The notes: generated from the letters alone by a model not told the origin. A stretch of 64,000 bases of DNA from Azadirachta indica (GCA_022749755.1 CM040449.1:2251157-2315156); one strand, 5' to 3'; counted from the stretch's first letter, positions 26,499 through 38,759 are shown. Translations and numbers: made by a program.

Positions 26499-26880
26499 GT
26501 TATTAAAATAGAAGTGATATAAAAGAAACTAAAAAGGTGGAAATCTAGTAGCGATTAAAAGAAAAAAAAGAAGAGAGTTTTTTTTTTTTAAAACGTGTAC
26601 TATAAAAAAAAATTAGTTTCTCTAAGATCACCATTATATTAAAACAGAAACCCACTTTTCTCTTTACGGCAACCACTGAAAGTTTAGTTTGAAAATCATC
26701 GGTGAAGGAAAACTTGCAGTAAAAATATTATAAAAGTATCAAAAGGTATTTTTTCTATTCTTTTTTTTTATTTTTATTAAAATTGTATACTCATATAAAT
26801 TTTTTAACTCTTAGACTTAATTTTTTGCTATTTATTTAATAATTAATTTTTCACTATTTATTTAATAAAATTTTCCAACA
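26499..26880 (+). repeat. LTR-like block, left arm
   Basis: 382 bp from TGTTATTAAAATAG to TTTTCCAACA, followed by ATTAGTATCACAGCC, a PBS with two mismatches to the tRNA-iMet type. Inverted relative to the block at 28170-28515. Confidence 0.6.
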
Positions 26881-28169
26881 ATTAGTATCACAGCCACGTT
26901 TATATGAATATAGGGTTTTAATTTTGATGTATACATGAGTGGGTATTGTATTATTTTTTTTTATTTACTTTGATGAATGGTATATTTTGTCATACGATAA
27001 ATTTTATGTATAATCTTTTAGTGGTTAATTGTATGATTCCCTGAGATTTAAATTTAATCGATATGTTATTTTAATTAAATTAAAAATTTTGTAAACCCAT
27101 AAAAGTATAAGTTCAATGTAATTTATTTTTATTATTTAATTATTTGGCGAATTTTAAAATTAGAGTTTGTGAAAATACAAAATAGAAGAGAAGAGAGCGT
27201 TATAATGGGTAAAGTACCAACTGCCATAATTTGCAAGGTAATAACAGGGCTTGAAAGTCAGCGCCCTATTAAACTAGCATTCAGCCTTCTACCCGAGGAA
27301 AAATTAGGACATGAAATTTTTTGATAATAATTAACAATTAATTAACTTATTAACTTTGGCCGGGTCTTCTAGTATATTTAATTACAAACTCAAATAATTA
27401 ATTAAAATTATAAAGGTATACACGCTCAGGTCCAAATAAAATAGTAGTCTTTTGAAATTTACAATAGGCTCATCTTTATGAATTTTCATAAATGAATGTC
27501 TATATGAGCTTAAAAATCTTTTTTAAGCCCAATATTTAATTATAGCAAGGTAATTCAACTTTTAAACTTTTTTGTTTTTTTAAATTTAAAAAGCCCAAAA
27601 AACCTAAAAAAATTATATATCTAAAATAATGATTTTTTTATTATATTTTTTACCAAGCCCAAAAACAAAATTTAATTAAACCACAAGAGCTTTTATGAAA
27701 ATAAACTAAAAGAGACTCAATTCATAATTATCAAAAAATTTCATGTTCTAAATTTTCCCCAGGCAGAAGCATTAATGCTGCTTTAATAGGGCGCTAACTT
27801 TCAGCCCTATTATTGCCTTGCAAATTGTGCCAGTAGGTACTTTACCCGCTATAACGCCCTCTTCTCTTTTATTTTGTATTTTCACAAACTCTAATTTGAA
27901 GATTTGTCAAATAATTACATAATAAAAATAAATTACATTGAACCTATATCTTTTATGGGTTTACAAAATTTTTAATCTAATTAAAATAAAATATCAATTA
28001 AATTTAAATTTCAAAGAACCATATAATTAACGACCAATCATATACAAAATTTATCGTATAACAAAATATACCATTCATCAAAATAAATAAAAAAAATAAT
28101 GTAATACCCACTCATGCATACATCAAAATTAAAACCCTATACTCATATAAACGTGGCTTTGATACCAAT

Positions 28170-28515
28170 TGTTGAAAAATTTTATCAAATAAATAGCAGA
28201 AAATTAAGTTAAGAGAGTTAAAAAATTTATATAAGTATATGGTTTTAATAAAAATAAAAGGAAAGAATAAAAAAAATACCTCTGGATGCTTTTAAAATAT
28301 TTTTACTGTAAGTTTTCTTTCACCAATAGTTTTCAAACCAAATTTTTAGTAGTTGCTGTAATAGTTTTCAAACAAAATTTTTAGTAGTTGCTGTAAAGAG
28401 AAGAGTGAGTTTTTATTTTAATATAATATGATTTTGGAGAAAACTAGTTTTCTTTTAATCGCTACTGGATTTCCATCCTTTTAATTTCTTTTATATCACT
28501 TCTATTTTAATAACA
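28170..28515 (-). repeat. LTR-like block, right arm (inverted)
   Basis: On the minus strand it starts TGTTATTAAAATAGAAGTG at 28515 and ends TTCAACA at 28170, followed by ATTGGTATCAAAGCC, one mismatch from the iMet PBS. Genuine LTR pairs are direct repeats, so the opposite orientation is abnormal. Confidence 0.6.
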
Positions 28516-29755
28516 ATTATAACAGAAGTAGTATTTTAATAACAATCACTTCTATTTTAATAACAATCCTAACAGAAATAGTATTTTAATTAACAATACC
28601 TGCCCTGTTATTAAAATACTACTTCTGTTGGCAGCGTTCCTATTCTAGAGGCAAGATTTTAGTCATTTTCTCTCTTTTTATCAGGGAATTTTGATTAACT
28701 TTGGATTTCATAATACCTTTCATATTTGCAGTCAAATCAGTTGTTGAGAATGCTATTCTGGCTTTACTCTAAAGGTTTATTTTGTGCAGGTACAACTGAT
28801 TGAACCGGCTGTAGCTGGTACTCAAAATGTTATGAATTCATGTTTGAAGGCAAAAGTGAGGAGGGTTGTGGTTGTTTCATCTGTTGGTGCTGTTTTTTTT
28901 TAACCCAAATTGGCCAAAGAATCAAGCCATGGATGAAGAATGTTGGTCTGACAAGGAATTCTTCGAGGCAAATAAGGTATCTAATTAACAAATTTCATAT
29001 ACTTTAATAACTACAAAAGTATTCATATCAGGACTGACTGATCTCTTTGTAAATTCCAGCAGTATTATTGCCTGGGAAAAACAGTAGCAGAAAGTGAACC
29101 TTCGGAGTGTTGGGATATCCAACCCAATACGGAGTACCCTAAGAGAGGAGAACTCGACATTGTGACAGTCTGCCCATCAATAGTTATCGGGCCAATGCTA
29201 CAACCAACCATAAATGCCGGTTGCTTACTGCTGCTATCAATTATGAAAGGTTTCGTTGTGCATGACATACTGAGTATGCATTTAGTTTTTCGTACTTGAA
29301 GCAGTGTTGATTCTCAGCGTTACATGGATTTCATAAGGACTTGACTCTGTGGAAGATAGAGATCGTTCCCTGGTAATGTACGCGGTGTGGCTGATGCACT
29401 TTTGCTAGCATGTGAGAAGCCTAAGGCAAAAGGAAGGTATATATGTAGGTCATTTGAAATCACAATGAAGGAATTGACAGACAAGTTGAAGAGCCCGTAT
29501 CCCAACTACAACTACCCTAAAAGGGAATTCTAAATCCTGAATGTCAGCTATATATATTAAGAACAAGAAACAGAGAGAAAAGCACTTATTCTTCTTGGTT
29601 TCGTAATTGAATGCATGTCCTGGCAGTTTCACCAAGGTAGATGAAGATGTAAAGCTGAGTTCAGAGAAACTGCAGAATTTGGGATGGAAATACAGGCCAC
29701 TAGAAGAGAGCATCCACGATTCTGTCAACAACTATGAACAGCGGCATCCTGTCTA

Positions 29756-30450
29756 AAGTTTAGCCAACCCTGTTTTGACTGTGCTCCCCATGTCATGTTT
29801 CAGGATTGTTGAAGTCAGTCCCAAACCAATGCGATCAGTTTTCTCATTTAAAGTAGTTTCTGATTTATGTATGCATATTAATTTTTAATGTCGAACAAGC
29901 AAAATTTAGGATAAAAACTGCATGAAGTCGTACAGTGGTCCAGATTTCTGTGTAATAGAAGGCGGGTTTTCTCTTCGCTTGATCCTTTTTGTAGACGACT
30001 CAGCTGCAAATGCAAACCAAAAGCCCGTCACAAATTAAGCGTGCTTCGATATAAGAATTTATTGTATGTAACCTGCCTGAAGATAGGGAGAACATAAAAG
30101 GGGTCTGCTTATTCAGTGTGTATTCTGCCTATCTTGCCCTTCTTTTAATTTTTTTATAATCTTTTTAAGAATGACGTTACAATTGTTTGAGCTGACTGGT
30201 CTTGGTTCTTTTAGCACATGTATCATTTATATTGTGGGTTAGTTTGACTACAAAACCTAACCCAGAATAAGTTATGGAACGTACAATGAATAATAAATAA
30301 AAAACGAAATTTCTATGAAGGAAGGAACGACAGCATAAGCAGCTCGTGCGCATTGGCAATATGACTTTTTTTCATCTATTTATTTATTGCGTAACTGAGC
30401 ATCTTGAATATACTGTACTGCAAAAACTGAGAATCAAGCAGAGAAGGAAG
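29756..30450. other. Intergenic spacer upstream of intact copy B
   Basis: About 700 bp with ordinary base composition containing the presumed promoter and leader of the 30.45-kb gene. No clear TATA box could be assigned and no other gene is seen. Confidence 0.5.
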
Positions 30451-32005
30451 ATGGCGCAGAAGGAAAGAGTCTGCGTCACAGGAGCAAGAGGATATGTAGC
30501 TTCATGGCTGGTGAAGAATCTGCTTTTGAAAGGTTACATGGTTCATGGAACTGTTAGAGACCCATGTAAGCTTCTGCTTTCTTCATTCATCAAAACTCCT
30601 AGCTTTTTAATCAAAATACTGGGATTTTAGTTGTTTACTCTAATCTTCAGGCGATGAAAAGAATGCCCATTTGAAGAAATTGGAAAATGCTTCAGAGAAT
30701 TTGCAGCTTTTCAAGACAGATTTGTTGGACTTTGAAGGTCTTTGTGCTGCCATAGCTGGTTGCACTGGGGTTTTCCATGTTGCCTGCCCTGTCACAGCTG
30801 GCAGCGTTCCTAATCCTCAGGCACAATATTATTCATTTTCTCCTTTTTCTTTCTAGGGAATTTTTATAAACTTTGACTTTTAATAATACTCTTGATATTC
30901 ACCGTAAAATATGTGTTTCTGTGATTATTGATTTTATGATTATTGATGGTAGTAATTAGATAGATTGAAGAAGTTTTCCTAATGCTATTCTTGATTTAGT
31001 CTAACAAAGTTTAGTTTCTGCAGGTACAACTGATTGAGCCAGCTGTGGTTGGTACAAAAAATGTTTTGAGTTCATGTTTGAAGGCCAAAGTGAAGAGGGT
31101 TGTGGTTGTGTCATCTGCTAGTGCTGTTATGATGAATCCGAATTGGCCAAAGAATCAGGCCATGGATGAAGAATGTTGGTCTGACAAAGAATTCTGCAAG
31201 GCGATTAAGGTATCTAGTTAACAAACTTGCATATACTTTTATAATCACTAAAGTATTCATTTTATGAACTAACTAATTTTAATTTTTTTTTCTAATTTCA
31301 GAACTACTATTGTCTGGCCAAAACAATAGCAGAAAGTGAAGCTTTGGAGTATGCTAATAATAGTGAACTTGATATCGTCACAGTTTGCCCCTCCTTTGTT
31401 ATCGGACCCATGCTACAACCATCAATAAATGCCACTAGCTCACTGCTCATATCATTTATGAAAGGTTTCATTGCACATCACATGCTTGTTTATGGCACGC
31501 TTAATATGCATTTTGTTTTTCTTCATTACAGTTCAGTGTTGATTCTCAAAGTTGACATGAATGTCAGAAGGACTTGAGTTGGTGGAAAATAAAGCTCGTC
31601 CGCTGGTAGATATTCGTGATGTGGCTGATGCACTTTTGCTGGTATATGAGAAGCCTGAAGCAAAAGGAAGGTATATATGTAGTTCATTTGAAATCGGACC
31701 GAAGGAATTCATAGACAAATTGAAGAGCATGTATCCCTACTACAATTATCCAAAAAGGTAACTCTAAATCCTATTTGTCACCAGGGTATATCAAGAACAA
31801 GAAAAAGGGAGAAATTTGGAGCCACTGATCCTTCTTGTTTTTGTGATTTAATGCATGTCATGACAGTTTCACTATGGGGGACAAGGAAGTAAAGCTGAGT
31901 TCAAAGAAATTGCAGCATTTGGGATGGAAGTACAGGGCACTAGAAGAGAGCATTCATGATTTTGTCAAAAATTATGAAGATCGTGGCATCCTGCATAAAC
32001 CATAG
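30451..32005 (+). CDS. Cinnamoyl-CoA reductase-like NADPH-dependent reductase (intact copy B)
   Basis: Second full-length member of the array, also 320 aa. Six exons: 30451-30565, 30651-30820, 31024-31209, 31302-31464, 31568-31757 and 31867-32005. The four internal exons have exactly the same lengths as in copy A (170, 186, 163, 190). Rossmann motif GARGYVA (11-17), R(x5)K at Arg36-Lys42, the SSASAV serine, and Tyr160-x3-Lys164. The CCR signature reads NYYCLAK, with Tyr in place of Trp, so substrate preference may differ. Intron 2 begins CAG|GCACAA, a GC donor even weaker than in copy A. It is clearly diverged from copy A and forms a second subgroup with the pseudogenes on either side. Cytosolic reductase by family; substrate unknown. 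Confidence 0.93.
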
Positions 32006-32660
32006 CTTTTCCATCTTCCTCCTAGAAAGATCTTGCAGTTGGAAATGGATTGTCAGTGTTAATGTCTCCCATAAGTAAAATGTTGAAATCAATCTCCGTT
32101 GGGGTACTGTAATGGCTGAAATTATACAATTTCTCCGTGTTCTTTATATCAAAACAGGGTCAAAGCTGAAACATTCTTGTTGCAATAGAAGAAACTGTCT
32201 TATAAATTGTTCTTTTTCTATCAACATACACATTATTCAAGTGGTTCTTAAAATTTGTCCGCCTGGAAATTTTTATCTCTTCAATGTTGTTCTAGAAGCA
32301 GACGGACATTATATTAAAGTGAGAGTTTGGACCAGCTCCAATATCCCTATGCAATCTAGATTCTGTACCAACAATTTGGTGACTTGATTTTTGAGATCAT
32401 ATAAAATAATGATAATGTCAATGTCTCCAACTAGGCATAAGGTTGTTTGATTTTCCAGAAATAATAATCAGATTTCATTTTCTTGACACCTCCATCTTCC
32501 AACAATTGTTTAACCATTTTGCAAAAGAAAACAAACAGAAAATTTTCAGAATTTGATTATAAATAAAAGCATAGCAAACGATGTCTGCAGCCTGAAACCT
32601 TGTCTTTTTTGTATCATAGGAGTATAATTCTGAGATTGCTCGTGCAAACTAGTAACTGTA
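32006..32660. other. Intergenic spacer in the CCR-like array
   Basis: 3' flank of copy B and leader-like DNA of the next broken copy. A 91-codon ORF at 32112-32387 has no recognisable domain and is ignored. Confidence 0.5.
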
Positions 32661-34240
32661 CGAGAAAAGAGAGATCGCCTGACAAATGTGAGATCAACAA
32701 AAAGTTTGTGTAACTTGCATCCTGTGTGAAATTTCTGCTTTCACAAGGCTGTGTGGTTCATGGAACTGTTAGAGACCCCTGTAATTTTCTGTTCTTCCTC
32801 ACAAGCTGCTCTTCATTTTCTTAGTCTGTTCGCTTCTGAAAATATATATTTTCCCTTGCATATGTGTTTCTTTCCATTTTGCAGGTGACAAAAAGAATGA
32901 ACATCTAAAGAAATCGGATAATGCTTCAGAAAATCTGCAACTCTTCAGGGCAGACTTGCAAGATTATGAAAGCCTTTGCGCTCCGATTGAAGGGTGTACA
33001 GGCGTTTTCCACGCTGTCTGCCCAGTTCTTTCTTAAGACCATGAAATTAATGATCCAGAGGCAAGACTATTAATTCAATTCTCGATTTGTGTTTCTATTT
33101 GAGCAAATTTCACTAACAAGAAAAAAAACATAGTGTCATAACATATTGTCGGCAGAATTAATCCAACCAGATGTTACCGGCACAAGGAACGTTCTAAATG
33201 CTTGTGGAAGGCCAAAGTGAAAAACGTATGGTCGTTTCATCTATAGATGCTGTCGTACTGAACCCAAATTGGACAAAAGGTAAGGCCATGGATGAGAAAT
33301 GTTGGACACCACATTTGCTCCTTTCGTTTCTACATTTGGACAACAAAAATGCAATCATAGAGCATATCAGAGTAAGCATCAATAATCTGTTGAAAACTTT
33401 GGTCCTCAACTGCCTACAATGAGTAGTAATAATGATTACAGTTGGGCTAAATTGCCATATGTTTTCTGTATGTTTCCAATGAATTCCTTAATTATTCCCA
33501 TGCTAATCATGTCATTCATGTCAATACTTTATTTGTACTGAATTTGCTTCTGTGAAAATCAGAAGGATCTGAATCAGCAGACAATGGCATACATGCACTT
33601 GTTGATGCTCCTGATGCAGTTGAAGCAATCTTGCTGCTGTATGAGAACAGAGAGGCTGAAGGGAGATACATATGTTCATTACATGAGGTTGGAACACAGG
33701 ATTTGGCGCAAAAGCTTAAGAGTTTTTATCCTAATTACAATTACCCCAAAAGGTAAACGAAGTTATATGGAAAGTAGAAATGAACTAAATGTACCAACTA
33801 TTCATATGCCACCAAATTATGAAGACAGTAGAATGACCAACCGGGGTCCTTTAATCAATAATTCTATATCCCTAGCTGGCAAAGATTTTCTTGCTGTTAT
33901 TCAATGAAAATATGAAACTAACAAAATGTATTGTTTTCAGCATGTTCATTATCAGGTGTAAATTCATTAGCTAGTACTATCTGGGCAAAAGAAGGTTGTG
34001 TAGCCATAAATTTCGTTGATTTTATACGAAATTTACATTTTACAAAGTGCAGACGTCTGTACCTGGAAATTTCTTGTCTTGTGTATATATTTTCAGTTTT
34101 AATGAGGTAGACACAACGGTGAAGCTGAACAACAAGGAGAAATTGCAGAAATTAGGACGGTAAGTATAGTACATTGGAGGAGACATTAGTTGATGCGGTT
34201 AAGAACTACGAAGAAACTGAAGCCTTGGTAAAAAATTGAT
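32661..34240 (+). pseudogene. CCR-like pseudogene 4
   Basis: Exon 1 (about 32690-32780) lost its middle: KVCV runs through a deletion to VHGTVRDPC. Exon 2 (about 32885-33060; [20 protein letters not shown]) has an in-frame TAA after PVLS and ends GAG followed by GCAAG. Exon 3 (from about 33156) has a one-base deletion near LNACG and no donor. Exon 4, with the catalytic Tyr/Lys, is absent. Exon 5 (about 33563-33751; NYPK end) survives. Exon 6 (about 34097-34240) is disrupted at LGR, where TGG became CGG-TAA, then reads LEETLVDAVKNYEE. Non-functional. Confidence 0.9.
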
Positions 34241-34983
34241 CTACTTTTACGCTTTCCTTGGAGCAAAGCAAAGCTCTCAAGCCAAATTTGCTGTTGAATA
34301 ACATAATTGAAATTTCCTGTTGCCTGCTTGTTTTACACTTTTAACTTTTTCCTCCTGTTGTAGATTTCCTGTCATCAAAATAACAATGGTGCACAGGAGC
34401 TGCAATTCTGTAACAGAAAATACTTTCTCTGTGTGTTTTGGTTACAAAGAAAATGCAAGCTCCGATGTTAAGGGCTGCGGTTTTGTGGGATTAAAAGATG
34501 TTTTCCGACAGAAAATCTTTTTTTAAAAAAACCATAACGAAAGAGACAGAAACATCCTCTGTATTTTTCGAAGTAGTTGTAAAATTTCTTGTGTCTTTGC
34601 AAATCAATTGTCTTCTTCCTTGCACTTGAAATCCAATGTGTTGTGGTCCCTTAGGAGTTAAGTTAGGATGCTGTTGTACAAAAATGGTGGCCCGCAAACA
34701 GGTGTAAAAATTATCTGGTTGAGCGCAAATCAAAGGCTGATTTAACCTATTCAACGTTAGTAAATCACTCATCCTCAGAAATTTGGACGTTCGCAGAAGA
34801 GAAGAGCTGTAATTTAATTTGAACCTAAAACTTGTCAACAAGAGATGGGTGATATGATATTTGAAATCTAATAGGATGATTTTTTTGAGCTTAGAATGGG
34901 ACAGAGCATATGTGATAAATTCTCCGGAAATTGGAAATGATAGTACCTACCAGTTTAATGAATGATGGATTTTTCACAGCCAC

Positions 34984-35033
<50 letters not shown>

Positions 35034-35819
35034 AATGCATCATATTACATATATATTATGAGGGTCCCGTTCTTGACTTTATCCGTTCATCTGTAAATAC
35101 TGGCAAATACTAGATACCCATTACATAAAAATAGTAATTAAAAAAGCAAACGTTAATTGAAGACTCATAACATCCAAGTCCTTATGTTCTTATATTTTCA
35201 AAGAAAGATTGTAAAAATAAATTTTTATGTGCCAAAATTTTTTCATGCTATTTAATTTTGATTGAAAAAGATTATGAAAATTATAAAAAAAAAACAGAAA
35301 ATTATATTGAAAGATTTTCAAGTTTCAGACTTTTTTAAAATTAGAACTTAACTTTTTAGGCTTTTGTAAAGAATTTTCTCTTACCTAATAGACTTATCAT
35401 AAAATTACCACACCTAAGTTAATATCAAAGAATAATTCAATGATGAATAGAATCCAGGACCTATTTGATATAAATGAATAAATTAGAGTCTTAAAAAATT
35501 TAAGGGACTTGGACGTTATTATTCCACTGATTTACCATGCTTCTAACTAAGGTTGCAGTTGAAAGAGAAGATGAAGAAGTGAAAGGCCAGTGTTGTTGTT
35601 TGTTGGGTTTACTATAAACGGAAAAAAAAAACAAAAGAAAGGAAAATAGCACTACTGCGCGTCGTTTTGCTGTACGACTACGAGAATTATAATTTGACAG
35701 GTAGCTGGTAACCAAGTACGTCGAAGACATGTGCCGCGTGTTTGTTCAGTGTTTTGTTCTCTTTCATTTCAACAATTTCTTAAGGGAAAATGACATATTT
35801 CCTTCGTAATGCCTTAACA
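34241..35819. other. Intergenic DNA 3' of the CCR-like array
   Basis: No gene recognised. Contains the tetranucleotide array at 34984-35033. Short ORFs here lack domains. Confidence 0.5.
34984..35033. repeat. (CCAG)n microsatellite
   Basis: About twelve perfect tandem copies of CCAG. It produces an artefactual SQPA-repeat ORF. Confidence 0.95.
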
Positions 35820-37860
35820 GGTAAATATTTTTAATATTTAAAAAAAGATAAATAATTTTATAATATTTAAATAAATAAGTGAATATTTTAAATTTTTATT
35901 TTTATTAGTTGATCAATTAGTTTATTATTATTTATATTCTTCATCTTTTATATAATAATAGTATAATATGTATTTTATTTAATTATAATACTTTATTTCT
36001 TATTTTAATATTTTTTATAATATAATTTTTTTAAATATAATAATTTAATCTATATTTAATATTTTTTTCACAATATACTCAAAAGTAAATATATTTTTAA
36101 TTTGATATTTTAATTAAAAATTTGAAAAATAAAATATTATTAAAAAATTTAAATAATGAGTTAAATTAAATTTATGTTAAAATATTTTAAATTTATGTTA
36201 AAATATTTATATCATTTTTTTCTTTTTTTTGTAATAAATTTGATATTTAATTGTTAAAATATATTTTAATATTTTATTCTTATATTAATATTTTCATTTA
36301 AAAGATTATATTAAATTTATTATATTTTCTTGAGAAAAATTATAAAAATATAAATAAATAAGTAAAATAAAATATTTAGTATTATTTGTTAATAAAATTA
36401 GTAATTAAATATATTTTATATTCTTATTAACCAATATAATTTAATTTTAATTAAAAAATAGAAAAAAAGAAAATTTTTGATTATTTTTATTTGTAATATA
36501 TATAACATGTATTTATTATTTATATTTTTATTTTTATTTTTTTAAAAAATATAATAAATTTAAAATAATTTTTATTCTTATAATAATATTTTATTTAAAA
36601 GATTATATTAAATTTTTTATATTTTCTTGAGAAAAATTATGAAAATATAAATAAAAAAAAATTAGTATAATTTGTTAATAGAATTAGTAATTAGATATAT
36701 TTTATATTCTTATTAGTCAATATAATTTAATTTTAATTAAAAACTATAAAAAGAAGAAAATTTTTGATTATTTTTATTTGTAATATATATATAACATATA
36801 TTTATTGTTTATTTATTATTTATATTTTTATATATTTTTAAAAAATATAATGAATTTAACATAATTTTTTAAATAAATATGTTACATGTAAAAATAAAAT
36901 GTTAAAAAATATTTTAATTAAATTTTTTAATGATTAAATATTTATTATTATAAAAATAAAAGTAAATGATTAGAAATATTTTAGCATATGAGTATGATTT
37001 ATCTCATTATTTGAATTTTTTTAATAATTATATTTTTAAAATTTTTTTATTAAGATAACAAATTAAAAAATTTATTTATTCTTAAATATATTGTGAAAAA
37101 TATTAAAAATATATAAAAATAAAATAAAAATATAAACAATAAATACATGTTATATATATATATTACAAATAAAAATAATAAAAAATTTTCTTCTTTTTTT
37201 AATTAAAATTAAATTATATTGGTTAATAAGAATATAAAATATATTTAATTATTAATTTTATTAACAAATGATACTAAATTTTTTCTTTTTTTATTTTTTT
37301 ATTTATATTTTCATCATTTTCTCAAAAAAATATAATAAATTTAATATAATCTTTTAAATAAAAAAAATAGTAATATAAGAATAAAATGTTAAAATTATTT
37401 TAAAATCCTTTTAAAAATTAAATATCAAATTTATTACAGAAAAAAAGGATATAAATATTTTAACATGAGTTTAAAATACTTTAATATGAATTTAATTTAA
37501 CTCATTATTTAAATTTGTTTAATAATATTTTATTTTCTAAATTTTTTATTGAAATAACAAATTAAAAATATATTTACTCTTGAGTATATTATTAAAAAAT
37601 ATTAAATATGAATTAAATTATTATATTTAAAAGAATTGTATTGTAAAAAATATTATTAAAATAGAGAATAAAATATTATAATTAAATAAAAAAATATATA
37701 TTATATTATTATTATTATATAAAAAATGAGAGAAATAAATGATAATAAACTAATTTAATATCTAATAAAAATAAAAATTTAAAGTATTTATATATTTATC
37801 CAAACATAAGAAGAGTTTCTATTTTTTTTTTCAATCATTATAAATATTTGTTTATTAAAC
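35820..37860. repeat. AT-rich long foldback repeat, copy 2
   Basis: About 2.0 kb, almost entirely A/T, forming one large imperfect inverted repeat with arms of about 1 kb. The left arm starts near AAGTGAATATTTTAAATTTT and continues through AATTTAATCTATATTTAATA. The right arm, read in reverse complement from about 37800, gives the same series (TTTATCCAAACATAAG is its outermost unique part). A roughly 250-bp piece of the left arm is also repeated at about 36.56-36.85 kb. Shares sequence with 17.94-18.98 kb. No coding capacity, family unknown. Confidence 0.65.
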
Positions 37861-38759
37861 TGAACATTAAGAGTAACATGTCATTTTTCCTTTCTTTAAT
37901 CTTTATCCCCCTGTAAAAAATATTTAATAAATAAAAGAAAATTAGGGTTTCAACTTTGGATTAGATAGAGTTACAGGAGAGTACAGAGAGAGTTAGAAAG
38001 AACAGAAAGATGGGTCCCAGTATCCACACATTCCCAAGCTGTCTCTGAGAATTCTCCAGCGTATTTTATTTATTTATTTTTATTTAGTCTTTTAAATAAT
38101 TTTGTTTCGCTTTGTCTCTGCCCTTCAGTGTGAATCATGACTCTTCTTCTTCCTCCTCCCTGCCCCCAATCATCATCAACAACAACAACTGGAATAAATT
38201 CAATGAAAAAAATAAAACGAAACCCATTTTATCTCTTGTTAAATAGTCCTATTACTGCTGTATAAAAGTAATTATATGTTTATATACTGTCATTAGTTAG
38301 TATCAAAATCTGAAAAAAGGAAAAAAACCTCTGCGTCTAAGATTCTTTTTACGACTTCTCTGTGACCAACTTTTACCATACAAACCTATGCCCACCACCG
38401 ACTCTTGTTGGCCCATCTAGGGTTTTTCTTTCTTCTTCTTCTTATTATTATGATTCTTAGGTTTATTGGGTCGATCTATTTTCTTTTCTCTTTTCATACC
38501 AAAATTAGCTACTTCTTTGATTCCCTTTCAATTCCTATGGATTCTCAGTATATTTCTTCTTCCATTTCCAGGGTTTATCTAGGGTTTTTCTTTTAACATG
38601 TGGTATTTTGTCTATTGGGTTTACTTTAGTATCACTTGATTCTATCCAATTTCATTGATCTTCTCTATCTCTAGAAGATTCTTTGGGGAAATTCCACTTG
38701 GGTTCTGTTTGTTCATTTATAGTAATATTTCAATCAACTTTTATTTTTCTTCATTCCTG

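Larger units (their letters stand above)
25170..28627. mobile_element. Inserted repetitive DNA with inverted LTR palindrome
   Basis: About 3.4 kb interrupts exon 2 of a CCR-like pseudogene. The left 1.3 kb (25170-26480) is AT-rich and unassigned. From about 26499 to 28515 the DNA is a large imperfect palindrome whose arms (26499-27330 and 27725-28515) are separated by about 400 bp. Each arm has an LTR-like block starting TGTTATTAAAATAG and ending CAACA. A primer-binding-site-like TTGGTATCAAAGCC (minus arm) or TTAGTATCACAGCC (plus arm), near-complementary to initiator tRNA-Met, comes next, then about 450 bp of leader. No gag-pol. The end next to the gene (28500-28620) has extra short repeats of the LTR start. 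Confidence 0.7.
24831..29755 (+). pseudogene. CCR-like pseudogene 3, split by about 3.4 kb of inserted DNA
   Basis: Exon 1 (ATG 24831) encodes [18 protein letters not shown] but has an extra A before its donor, shifting the frame. Exon 2 starts at about 25041 ([19 protein letters not shown]) and breaks off near 25170. Its last bases, GGCAGCGTTCC, resume at about 28630 and end with GAG followed by GCAAG. Exon 3 (from 28791) has a T-run and stop at about 28900. Exon 4 (29061-29249) has YYCLGK and a divergent insert around SECWDIQPN. Exon 5 (about 29330-29525) contains frame damage and lacks its normal donor. Exon 6 runs from about 29628 to TAA at 29753-29755. Clearly non-functional; it is most similar to the intact gene at 30.45 kb. 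Confidence 0.9.

Noticed and set aside
26499..28515. Ordinary full-length LTR retrotransposon
   Set aside because: The LTR-like blocks are inverted and there is no gag or pol coding region.
34931..35113. SQPA-repeat protein
   Set aside because: Pure product of the (CCAG)n microsatellite.
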